DNA of 64,000 nucleotides from Gymnorhina tibicen (taxonomy: Eukaryota > Chordata > Aves > Passeriformes > Artamidae), in the NCBI GenBank assembly GCA_013399875.1, contig VXAZ01008127.1:975739-1039738 (forward strand). Reading direction: 5' to 3'. A program made the translations under genes and the position numbers. Numbering within the stretch: the stretch's first letter is position 1; each line of letters starts with the position of its first letter. Positions 10,876 to 21,970 of this stretch are shown in pieces. The notes beneath the pieces are model-generated. The model saw only the letters and a program-made list of their open reading frames with translations. It did not search any database and was not told the origin of the DNA.

Positions 10876-13800
10876 GTAAGACCACAGCATTCCTCAGCTT
10901 ATTTCAGAGCTTGCTTTAAGGGAAGAGCATCACTGAATAAATTCCTGGAAGAGCCCCTAGCGAAATGCCTGCCTTCCAGGCATTTTCCTTTCCAGAAGAG
11001 GAATGATTGTGCTTTGAACTCTTCCTTTATCATAGCCACTAAATGAGCCTGAAGCCTCAGCGTGGCAGTTTCACTGTGAGACTGGTCATTTTTCAGTCTC
11101 ATCTGCAGAACCTCAGAGGCTCATGGATGGAATTTTAAGGGAGTCCTGAAAGATCAAGAACAGAAAGTTTATAATGTGCCATGCAACAATATAAATATGA
11201 AACTTCTGAAGGGGCTGTTTAGTTAGGTGAAAAACATCTAGATTTTCAGGAATGGAAAACTCCAGTGTGGCCATGCTGGGGTTGGACCGTGCGTGTGGTT
11301 GATGGTGAGCTCCTAAGGACACTGTGTATGAAATGGGAAGTCATACAGGATGTTCTAAAAGGCATCTTTGTAAACACTACTGAATATGCAGGAAAAACAA
11401 ACTTGTTAGGATTGTACTGAGAGAGCTGGTGGGGAAAATCTGGCATATCCTGCTTTCCAGCTGAGCAGATCTCACTGCAGTAACACCACAACGTTGTCAT
11501 TGCTTTCAGGGATGTTGTTGAGAAGATCTTTGCAGTTGCAGCAGCCTCTGGGGCATGGACTTCAGATGCTTCCTCCTCTCTGAGAGAAAGGAGCTGGCAG
11601 TTTCTGACACAGCTTTACTGCAAAACTTTTCTTTTGTCTCCATGGAGCACTTAAAGGGGAAAATAACTGTTGCGAGGTTTGTGTCAGCACACTCCAAGTT
11701 GTACTGTGCTGAGAGGAAGTATGGTGTAATGGCTAGATTGAGTCCCTCTGAGGTTCCCAGTTGTGTCACAAAATTTTTATTTCTGGCCCCAGCCCCCGTG
11801 CTTTTAATGTCTTTGCAGAATGGAAGTTTTTTCATACTGAGTTCAGAAAAAAAAAAAGACTTTCGTATAGTTATCTATGTTGCAATCACATTTGTCCTTT
11901 TTTGGAAAAGTGATGTTTTTCATCAGGGAATTTTAGATGCTTTTTGAGCTGCTTATTTGGCCTAATGCTCTCCTCTTTTCTCCTAGGAATAGCCTCCATA
12001 GGTTTGGCTGCTGCTTATTATAGTGCAGGTAATGACCTATCACTTTTTGGGAAGAGTTGTTTCTTTCCTGTTGATCTGTTTTTCATGCTGATGACTCCTC
12101 TGCAGCTTCTGTCTGGCCTTACAAAGGTAGTGGAAGTACCTCTCCCACTTTGTGGTGTGACTAATAAAACCAATAATAACTGTTGCCTCTGTGACTTGCT
12201 GTGCTTTAATGCTCTATTTCTTACTCAGCCTCCTTTTTCATCTGCAAGTATTTTTAATAATGATATTTAGTACTCTGTGGCATTTTGTACTTTCAGTGTT
12301 CTATAAATGCGATTAGCTGGTCCTCACAGCTCTCCTGGGAAGACACGTAATGATTATTTGACACCATAATGAAATGATGACTTTGCCTTTGACGGAAGTT
12401 CTCTGTTTCTCTGGAAACTGTCAAATCATCACTAACAGAGATTACTCATCCAAGCACCTTTAGAGATCAGACAGCTACTGCTGCTTCCTCCCCCTGCAGT
12501 ACAGCAGACTGCACCAAATGCCAGCTGTCTTTCCATCTATGGGATTAATCCTGGAAGCTGCCCTGTGATTCTTGTGCTGCATCCTGTTAATACCAAATTT
12601 TAAAACTTAATAGTGTGTAGGTATGTGCTACCAATATAACCCACATATTTTTATTTAAAGAGCAAAATGCAGTGAAAGCTGCTTGAGCCACCAGCTAAAT
12701 CAGCCTTGTTTTTCTTAAGACATTGCAACAAAGTTTTCTGAAACAATCCTGAGCACAGTTCTACTGTACCTTCAGATAAAAGCCTGTGTGAGCAAATTGT
12801 TCAGGCTGTAACATGTAAACATTTCCAGGACATCAAATGCAAATGTTTGTTTGTCAGGAGGACCAACTGCTTCCTTTTATGCAGAAACATGTTTGCTTCA
12901 TTGAATTTTCATTGTCCTTATCCTTGTCCTCTGCAGCACAAATATTTGGTGTTTGACAGCAGGTTGGCAGTTTTGTGGATGCCTTTTAAAATGCCTTTTC
13001 TTGTAGAGAAGAGAAAGATATGATGTTACAACCTTGCCAATAATACATATGCTTATAATTCTGTGTGGTTTGAAGCCCAGTGTGAATGAAGTCTCTGAAA
13101 AATATGAAAGCTTTCTGTATTTTCATCCTGGGAAAGAGTTGTAAAATAGCTTATAGTACAACTAAAGGCAAAAATGTTCCATTAGAGAAACCTTTTCTCC
13201 TTTTGTTGCTTTTAAAGGGAGCATGTTGCTTTCAGGATTGTTTTAATACCAAAGAATGGGGGGGGAAAGCTAAATTTGTGCATTTTTTGCATTGTTCAGA
13301 CAGCTTGGCATGGAAGCTCTTCTACATGGCTGGATGTTTCTTTGTGGCAGCACAGAATCTGGAGCAGTGGGAGGTAAGATGCTGAACTCAGGAAATGAGG
13401 GTCTGGGAGTAGGAAGCAGTTGGCAGATGCTGATTCCAGCAGCCCCACGCACTTGCTTAGTCCAAACAGACAAGTTATGCTTTTGGTTTTGAGGAAACCC
13501 TCTGGGGTTGCTATCCTGGGACTAGAATTAGGGCACTAATTCTTTCACTACACAAGCATGAAAATGTGAAGTTAAACATATGGATATTTTTAAGGGGAGA
13601 CTTGCCCCAAAATGTTCTGTCTGATATAAAAGAGGGAGGATGACCAACACATTCAGCTGCACAACATGATTTTGAACTTACCCTTCAAGCTAATGACAGA
13701 GCAACCATTAAATAAAGGAGCTCTAACCTTCCAGGCTGCTCAGCTGTTTTCCTCTGGGACAAGCATGGTGTAAGCTGGTTTAGAATCTTGTGGATGTTGA

Positions 13801-16480
13801 TTTGTTGGGAGCAGGACTGAGAGCAATAAGCCACCTCGTCACCCTGCTGACCTGAGTTGTGTTAGAATGAGCAACTCACCTGAAGAGAACGAGATCCTCT
13901 TTTCATCGAACGTCAGGGATATTTTAGATCTGTATAAGCCTGGCCCACAGAGCACAGCACTGGAATGTCAAATTCACCAGAAGTGAAAATCATGGGAATT
14001 ACAAGTTAGCGTTCAAATTTGATTCCAGGCAAAGTTTTTTATTACATGAGGAATGTGGCAAGAGGGACAATGAACCCACTTTTAACTCCGTTCTAGAAGT
14101 CACACAGGAGATACTGTAAAGTCTCTGTTAAAACCAAGAGCAAGATTGTGATTTTCAGAGTCTAATAATAGAGGAATGTCTCTAAACTAGCTGTGTATTT
14201 TTCTGTTACCAAGATTTTTTTCCCACAGAACTATTTTTATTTTACTTTGAAGCTAGTGATGGTGTTTTCAAGAAAATCTTAATTTTTATTTTTCAATTTT
14301 ACAGGAAGCTGTATTTGATAAGAACAAGGGAACACTCTGCCTAAAAACATTCAATCTCTACAAAAAAATCCTGACCTTGTCAAAAGGAGGCAATGAACAA
14401 GGTGAGAAAGCAGCATCTGTGGTAGAAAATGTGGTGAGCAGCAGAAGAGATGGATATGTGCCCATTTAATAGCTTCTCTGGAGTTCTGTACTCAAATTAA
14501 GTCACATCTGCTTCCAGATCTGCTTTGTTCCCAAGCAGCAGATGTAACAACCTGCCTCTCAGGGCCCAAATGCTTTTTCTCAGTATGCTGAATGCATCTT
14601 GTTAATTATTTTAATCCAAGGTAACTAGGCCTACACATTGATTTGCATAATAATCTTAGCCATTCCTCTGGGATGTTAATGTGCAGGTTTACTTTTCCCT
14701 TGGCTAGCCTGCTTGGCAGCTGGGACTGGTGGAAAAACTTAAATTTTGGATCCAGAAGTTGAGATTCCTGTAATCTCATCTTCTGCTTTGGGGAGCAGGC
14801 AAATGTTTGGGTATCATATGCAAGCAGGCGTGTTACATCCTGCAGATACAGAATATGCATTTAAAGCAGCATGTTCAGGAGGCTCAGTTTAATGCAGTAT
14901 TTGGTGTCCTTTGGGCTTCCTGTTGGATTAACAGAAGTTGCAGTATAGGCTGTGAGTTGGTTGAGTCACAGTGAGCTGGGAGTTCTGTTGCAAACAAGGA
15001 TCTTCTATTCTATTGCAAAAGCAGGATCCTCTTCCATGTCAGAGTTTTTATTCTACTTCCTGCTGTAAATCGAACCAGCTCTCAATAAGCTCAGAAGAGT
15101 GGCCAAATTTGGGATGACCTTAAGCTGAATTGGTTTTCAAACGGTTCATTTTGGAGATGGAAGATGTAGAGAGAAGGATGTTTAATGTTTCTGAACTTTG
15201 CTTTAGGATACATGTTTATGTTGAGGAGCTGAGGACATCTCTTCCTCTTTGATAATATCTGGTTTAAGTAGCATTCGTGCAAGGACGCAGAGATCAGCAG
15301 GTGCTCTGAGCAGTTGAATATTTCAGTATTTGTTCAGTCTCAGTAAACTGAACACCTGTTTGCCTACTCTGTACAGAAAAATAGTTAGAACTGCCATTAA
15401 AGCAAGTGGGAAATGTAAGTAATAAAGGGTTGCTCCTCAGTGCCTGGCAGGCTGTACATCTTGTTCCTTAGGGCCTGTATCAGCTACAGTGTGCTGCAGT
15501 TACACCTGTGCATGTTTCTTTTGCCCCAGCAGCTCAGCAGCTGTTTGCTGCTGCGGGACTGCCCCGCTTGTGTGGGATCATAGCAGTGGTGCCCAAGAGC
15601 AGGGTCCCCATCACCCAAGACACCAGCAGTGGCAGTGCTGAGGGTTTGCAGTCATGCTAACGTGCTTGTTTTCCCCATCTGTTTGCAGTCGTGGCTATGC
15701 TGAACGAGATCCGTGATGTGAACGTGGAAGAGGAGACCGTGCGCTACTTTGGGAAGGGTTACCTGGTTGTGCTGCGGTTTGTCACTGGGTTCTCACACCC
15801 ACTCACTCAGAGTGCAGTGTTGGGCTGCAGAAGGTGCAGTGTGGACTTTTAAAAATTAGAATGTGTAAGGTGGGAAATGCCAATCACGTGGGTCAGTAAT
15901 TGCCGACCATTATAACTAAGTTCAGTTTTCAAACTTGCTGGTATGACCTTTTAAAGCCCATAATGTTTTCATTTGCAGACATTTGGGTAACACCATCTAT
16001 CAGGATCATATTTAGATATCTAAGATCCCTTTAGTGCTGCACGTCTGCTGGAGTTGCCTTCTTCAGCTATGCAATGGCAGAGGGGATTAATTCTACTTAG
16101 CAAACATTTGGTGTATTACTTAACAGAAAATTTATCTTAAGCACTGATAATAAGGAGCCTTGCAGCAGGGACTGGGGAAAGAACTGATTTGTTTTGATGT
16201 GGAAGGAATGGCTTAGTGTGGCATGCTGTCAGCCACACTCTGCCTATATGACTTTCCCTCTAGGCAGTTATTCTCAGGAATTAGCATGCCTGTTCTTGTC
16301 CTGTTGGCACCACAGCTCCACTAACTTCCATTGTCTCTTCTTTTCCACAGTGATGTGGAAGCAGTTGCCAAACTCATCACTGGTTTTCTGGGACTGGACA
16401 GGGTAGAGACCCCACAAGATTTCTCCCAGAGCAGCGAAACGGAGGCAAGTGATGCAGATGAACCACAGGTCAAATACTGA
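10791..16480 (+). CDS. CYBC1: CYBC1 (EROS), cytochrome b-245 chaperone 1, complete coding region
   Basis: Six plus-strand coding exons: 10791-10875, 11987-12028, 13300-13373, 14305-14401, 15689-15833 and 16351-16480. Phases join without error to give 573 bases, 190 residues plus stop; human is 187. Near the N-terminus are RTSSHLHL and PGIRSWSL, then two hydrophobic segments (about residues 22-41 and 44-62), then a soluble part with FGKGYLVVLR and TGFSHPLTQSAV, all matching human CYBC1/EROS. From family knowledge it is an ER membrane chaperone that stabilises gp91phox (CYBB) with p22phox and is needed for the phagocyte respiratory burst. The acidic tail (SSETEASDADEP) is the least conserved part. 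The start is the ATG at 10791; a second ATG lies at codon 3. It runs convergent with HEXD. Confidence 0.95.
11987..12028 (+). CDS. CYBC1: CYBC1 coding exon 2 (first membrane segment)
   Basis: A 42-base exon between TTCTCCTAG and GTAATG. It encodes the core of the first hydrophobic segment, IASIGLAAAYYSA, against ILSIGLAAAYYSG in human. Confidence 0.93.
13300..13373 (+). CDS. CYBC1: CYBC1 coding exon 3 (second membrane segment)
   Basis: A 74-base exon, acceptor TTGTTCAG, donor GAG|GTAAGA. It encodes DSLAWKLFYMAGCFFVAAQN and then LEQWE, the second hydrophobic segment, matching human at most positions. Confidence 0.94.
14305..14401 (+). CDS. CYBC1: CYBC1 coding exon 4
   Basis: A 97-base exon, acceptor TTTTACAG, donor CAAG|GTGAGA. 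It encodes EAVFDKNKGT through LYKKILTLSKGG, matching EAIFDKSTGK and LYKKLLTLFRAG in human. Confidence 0.93.
15689..15833 (+). CDS. CYBC1: CYBC1 coding exon 5
   Basis: A 145-base exon, acceptor GTTTGCAG, donor AG|GTGCAG. It encodes the best conserved soluble part: RDVNVEEETVRYFGKGY and TGFSHPLTQSAVLG. Confidence 0.94.
16351..16480 (+). CDS. CYBC1: CYBC1 coding exon 6 (stop codon)
   Basis: A 130-base coding part, acceptor TTCCACAG, stop TGA at 16478-16480. It encodes SDVEAVAKLITGFLGLDRVE and an acidic serine-rich tail. The 3' untranslated region follows. Confidence 0.93.
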
Positions 16481-19400
16481 TAGTCACTGTAAACTGAAGC
16501 AAGCAGAGGCTTTCAAACATCTGGAAAATATTCTGATTGTTCTTCAGAAAAAGAAATCCCTCTCAGCCTTGGCCTGGGCATTTCTCAACATGTGCATTCA
16601 CAATGGGAGCAATCTGTCTTAGGGCACATTGTTTAGTGCTAAACTGCTTCAAGACCCTGCATGTGGACACTGCTGGCTTTTGAACTTTGTCAGCTCATCA
16701 AACTTGTCTAGGAATAGTTATTTATTAATGAATTGGCTTGAAATAATTGCTTTTCCATTAATGGAGTGACGATACAGATGTGAACTTCTGCTTACTGCAA
16801 ACATTTGCTGCAGGTACAGTATATGAAATGTAGAAAGAGTTGAATTTGTAACTCATAACACAATGCTTTGAGGTTTTCCTTTCAGTATATGCAATTAGGG
16901 GATGCAGAGTAGTGGCACTTTTATGTTCTCTACTACTGATTTGCCATTGGATATCTGTGGAAATTAAAGTCTGAGTGCCTCTCTTGGAATTCTAAACATC
17001 AGGCTGATCAACCCATAACGTTGTCTTAACTTATCTTGGACTCACCAAGGAACCATAAATAGTAAAAGAAAAATGATCTTTGGGATGTTCTACCTTAATC
17101 CTGTTCTGCTTAACTTCTGGGCAGGACAGAATAATCTTTCTCTAGACCTCAATGTTTACTATTTAAACTGTGTATTTAGAAAGGAAGCAGGGACATGTGT
17201 AACTTTAGGTAGGGAAAAGACTGATGTCAAACAAGATGGTAGCCTAGAGTTGTTTGGTATTTCCTCACTTGAAATGATACCGAAGTGCTAAATAATAACT
17301 TTTCTAAGGTAGCTGGCATAGATTCAATGTTTGACTTGTATTTGTGTTTTACTCCAGGTGTGTGGTGTCCTCTGTTCTGACCGATGATTTCACAAATAGC
17401 TAAAATATAAATTTTTTCAAGGTATGTCTGAAGTAAAAGCTACCTCTTATAGCCAGTGTATTCTGTCTAGAACTAGAACTCCATCATTCTTACATTAACA
17501 TGTCAGTACAAGAAAAAAATTGTAAAAAGCTGAAAGTTCCTTCAACATGCTACAGCTGCTTGTACTGAAGTTCAAGGTTTTATTTAGCAATCTCATGGTC
17601 TTTAGACCTGCTTTAGAAAATATTTACACAGTTACTTCTAGGAGGTCTGATGAGGGTACGAGGTAACTGTGTTGTCTGCTTTCACGGTTGGCCAGCAGCA
17701 AACGTCTCCTGGCAGCAGCCTCTTCAGGATTTAAAAGGGCCTGTGTTCTTGTTTCCAATCACTCTACCTCTACAGAGAGAAGGCTCTGAAACGTTTTTGG
17801 TAGAAGCCACATCCTGTTGTGCGTTCCAGCTTGGTCTGAAGCTGAGCACCTGCTCATCAAAGAACAGGTTGTAGCAAGATTTCCCTTCCAGCCATTCAGA
17901 CCTAGGATGTGAGCTGAGAGGCGAAGGCTCATGCTGTCAGTGGGAAGGTATTCACACTGCAGCAGGGAGATGGCTGTTTCTGTAGCTTGTCTGCAGCACA
18001 GAAGTGGGTCTGTTTCCTTTAAATAAGATAAAAAACTTGTAATCACGTCAGGTATCAATACAGACCTCTGCTGTGTATGAATGTGGGAAAATTAGGTTGT
18101 AGGCAATTAGCTAACTTTGTCTTTATTCTGAAGCACAGCTGTAAGCTAAGCATAATCATCAAACCTGTTTAAAAAATATTGCAGGGTGTTACACTTGTGG
18201 AGTTCCTCATATAAATCCACTGTAATGTATACCCCAGCTGATGCTCATTTTAGAAAGAGGAGAATGAGATTGGGGATTTGGAGGACTCCTTTTTTCCCCC
18301 ACAGTGTAAAATGAGAACAGTGAGTGTTCCAAGCACTTCCAGTAAGAAGTACTGTCCTAGAGTATGTAATGGTATAATGGAAGCACGAGGGCTCAGCCTT
18401 TGGTAACTGCTGCTTTGTACCAAGGATATTCAGAGGGCATTCATGGTATGCATTGCATTTACTCCGAGCCCGTGGAGCGGACCATGGATAAAACAAACAA
18501 AACTACCTGCCTTTAGTCTTAGATATACTGGCTTTCATTTGTATTCCCGTGAGAGCTGACATTCCATGGGAGATATAGCTGTAGTTTTCCAGTTAAAAAT
18601 CAGCTTTTGAAAGGTACGTCTGTTGGTCTTACCCTGCACTGCATCGTGTGTCCTGCTTCTGCTGAGCTGTAGTGCATCCAGCTTGCTGTGCATTCATGGT
18701 GTTAGTCACGCGTATACTTATGGACTATGCAATATCTTACACAAAGACTAAAACAATGTAAGGAAAACTCAGAATCTATAGAAAGGGGAATGACCTATAG
18801 TAAGGTACAATGTAACTTGAAATACATCCTGCAGAGTAAGTTGCATGTTGGGTTGATGTCCAGTGATCACCTCTTTAGAGGTGTTTTCTGGGATCCCACT
18901 CGACACCTCGGGATCCTGCTGCGCTAGGCAGGAGGGGGATGGCTGCTGCCATGCACTGTGTGTCTGGGAGGAATATTTTGACTCCTCAGCCTTTCACTTG
19001 GAGCAGCTGGTGCCATCCTCTCTCGTGCCATTTCCATTTTCATTTGGCACCAACAGTTTCTGGGAGCCTGAGTTCTGTAGCCTGAGCTAACGGGACGGGG
19101 CCCTGAGGACATTCTGCCAGGCTGTGGGTGCTGCCTGTGGGGCTGTGTCAGGCACTGCTGGCTGATGCACCCAGGAGCTTCCTGTGGCACTGATCTACCT
19201 GAGCCTCTCTGAGCTTGGAAATGGCACACTGCACCAATGTCATCACAGGCTGATGGGGTTTTCTCTTGTATTTCTCTTGGTCCACATTTGGAGCTTCTTG
19301 CCCTCAAAAACTTTTATTGTTTGTAGTGGGAAGACACGGCCAGATGTAATGCAGTAACTGTGTGCGTGTACAATTAACTTGCAGTTGCTGTTCACATGGA

Positions 19401-20689
19401 TCTGGTTATGGCAATGTCTGTGCACTCCTCAGTAATGTTACTAGCTTGAAGAACTGTGGAAAGCAGGTGCTAACTCAGGACAGGTTCCACTCTTCCCTCT
19501 TTGGAGAAGCCCTCTCTCATCCTTCTCTTCTCACCATTCTGCCAAAGGCTTTTCTGGATGGTTTTCCTCACTTCTCTTAGGCCCAGCAAAGTCAAAGGCC
19601 CAGCAAACAGAGCCTTACACGTGCCTGGTGTAAAGTGACTTGTGCTCAAAGGAATGATGTGAAAGGCTAGTTTTGGTTAGGAAATCAGGTACTTCTAGAA
19701 GACTATTATAGCAGATGTAGTCATTAACTTTTGCATCTCAGGCCATCTAGAGAGTTGCACCTGGACAGCTGTAGTTTGCATGACTTAAAAATGATTTAAA
19801 AACCTGGATAGCAGACCTTAGGTTAGATCTTAACACCCTGACCTCTAAAACCAACCCCTTCTGTCATGTTCTTTACCATAACTGTAAGTGCCACTTGGCA
19901 AGACGGTTCAGCTTACGTTTGAGCAGCACAGTGGCAGCTCCTTGCTGTGGTAAGACAGGATTGTGGCCTTGGCTGCTGCAGTGAGCAAAAGCCACGGTGC
20001 ATCTGTACAGAGGGAGAGCAGTGCTTTATGTAAGGTGTAACCTCATATTCTGGTGCTTCACAATGACATATTCCATGCCTAGCACCAATTGCACAAGTCC
20101 AAAAGAAAATCAAAATATTTATAGTTGAGATCTGACTCTTGGGCTGTATTTACGAAATTACAGGGATACCAAAACCTCAGCTGGCTTACATAATAAATAA
20201 AGAGTGCTAGTTCTGACAGTGTCCTAGATTGCTGGGAGGCAAAAATACTTCTGGAAAATGTTTAGAAATTGCTTTTTTTTTTACTTTAAAATGGCAAGTA
20301 AAATTTCAGCAAGGCCTTGTTGTATTGTCTTTTTTAAAAAAACATTCATTGATAAAATCAACTTTGATAACTTGTTTTGCATCACTGTAGTATTTTGTAT
20401 TGTTTTTAATTAAAATTATTAAAATATTAATGGCTGTCTAAATTATTATTTGGAACAGATCTACTGAAGGAGTTAATGAGGGGGAGGACAGAATAGAGGA
20501 AGCCCAAATACCTGCTTAGAAGCGACCTTGCTGACACTCTTGCAGCAGTCCAGCTTTTAATTCCATATAAGCTGATAAATCCAACTCTCCACTGCTGAAT
20601 ATTTCCATCTTCCCTCCTTTAAACCAAACCAACATGCCACACACACAAAAAAGAAGCACATTTCCACAAACACTTTGAGTATCAAAGGT
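16481..20689. other. CYBC1 3' untranslated region and convergent spacer
   Basis: This holds the CYBC1 3' untranslated region and the space up to the probable HEXD poly(A) site. An AATAAATAAA at 20192-20201 (plus) is a possible but distant CYBC1 poly(A) signal, and an ATTAAA near 16963 is a nearer one. A 99-codon minus-strand open stretch at 17759-18058 is unexplained. No repeat family is obvious. Confidence 0.5.
20192..20201 (+). terminator. Possible poly(A) signal of CYBC1
   Basis: Overlapping AATAAA hexamers on plus, 3.7 kb after the CYBC1 stop. They would imply a long 3' untranslated region that nearly meets the HEXD 3' end. Weak support. Confidence 0.2.
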
Positions 20690-20695
20690 TTTATT
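20690..20695 (-). terminator. Candidate poly(A) signal of HEXD
   Basis: An AATAAA on minus about 1.1 kb past the HEXD stop codon, in an AT-rich context. It would give a 3' untranslated region of about 1.1 kb. It was chosen by position only. Confidence 0.35.
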
Positions 20696-21801
20696 CAAGT
20701 AAAATAAACTAAGATCTTGCTTAGTTCAAGCTGTGTGACAGGGATACATAGCAATCGATCCTTTTTAGATAAAAATCTGCACATGGACCTAGTTCCTGAG
20801 GCTCTCATTGAGTAAGTTGGAGCTTGTCTTATGCTGTAGTTTTACTCTCTGTCTCTCAAGATTTGTACCAAGAAAATTTCAATACCGGTGCTTCCAAAAA
20901 AAGTTTAAAGGAAGGAATAAATGAAGCACAAAAATAAGTATTTGGAACATTCATGGTGAAATAACATACTTAACTACATACTTCTGAATTAATCACCAAA
21001 ATGGAAATATCTCAATTCTCCAGTGAAGTTCCCAAAATATATTGCTGTACCTTGTGAACAGTTTGACATTAAAGCAAAATAAACCAGCACTTTTTCCTCA
21101 TATTTAGTAACTTTAATCATGTCTCAAATGGGGACAAACCTGCAAAGTGCAGGTTGCAGTTGCAGGTTTTACAGAGCTGAACAGAGGCCTCAGTGAGTGG
21201 GATGGTGCTTTTCTGTGGGCAAGAGACTACGCTGAGCTTAGGTGATGCTTTGGCAGAAAGTGAAGCAGCCCAATGTGTTCAGGCAGTTTTCCCTCCAAGC
21301 CCAGGTGTCACTGCCCCAGGAGCTCCCTCTTGCCCGGGATGGGATGGTAGGACACAACTCAGAACACAACTGACAGATGAAGGAGTTATGGTACAGAACA
21401 TAATGACCCAAACATTTTTAAAGTATCCTAAATATTAGGGTAGAACTTTCCCAGGTCATTGTTATGTAAGAGTCTATTGCTACAAATCCTGAATTTGGAA
21501 GAAACTGGGTTTTTCTCCTGCCTTGTAAGAGAGTGAGCTGTGACTCACTCCTGCATTCTATTATGCAAGGGGAGCAAACCTGACTTACAGGCAGGAGAAT
21601 TAAGGCTCAGCATGTTTTAAGACAGGAAAATTGAGTTGAAGTGTATTATACTAATAAATTCTTTCATGCCTTCAGGTCACTTTTGTTTAACCACAGTTTA
21701 TACTTCAACTCTCAAGATGACAAACTCCAGCTCAAGGACTAGTTGCTGATTTTCACTAGCCATGTTTTCCCAGGGAATGAGTCAGACTAATTGAAATGCC
21801 C

Positions 21802-21970
21802 CTAATTTTGTGCTTTTATTGCTTCATCTAAATCATCCACCACTTGCTGCAGCTTCTGTAGGCTGGGGTGGACATTCTCCTCCATCCACTCCTCTATAGT
21901 ACACTTGTGGAAAACTTGCTCCATGGCTGCTTGGAGGTCTTGCACCACAGCATTCCACTCGGAGAGGAGA
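21802..21970 (-). CDS. HEXD: HEXD exon k (stop codon)
   Basis: 169 coding bases, acceptor TTTCTGCTCAG, stop TAG at 21804-21802. Encodes [17 protein letters not shown] and [20 protein letters not shown], ending [11 protein letters not shown]. An AATAAA hexamer overlaps the AIK codons. Confidence 0.94.

Larger units (their letters stand above)
10876..16350 (+). other. CYBC1 introns between coding exons
   Basis: The five introns are 10876-11986, 12029-13299, 13374-14304, 14402-15688 and 15834-16350. I see no repeat family, RNA gene or nested exon that I can support in them. Confidence 0.7.
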
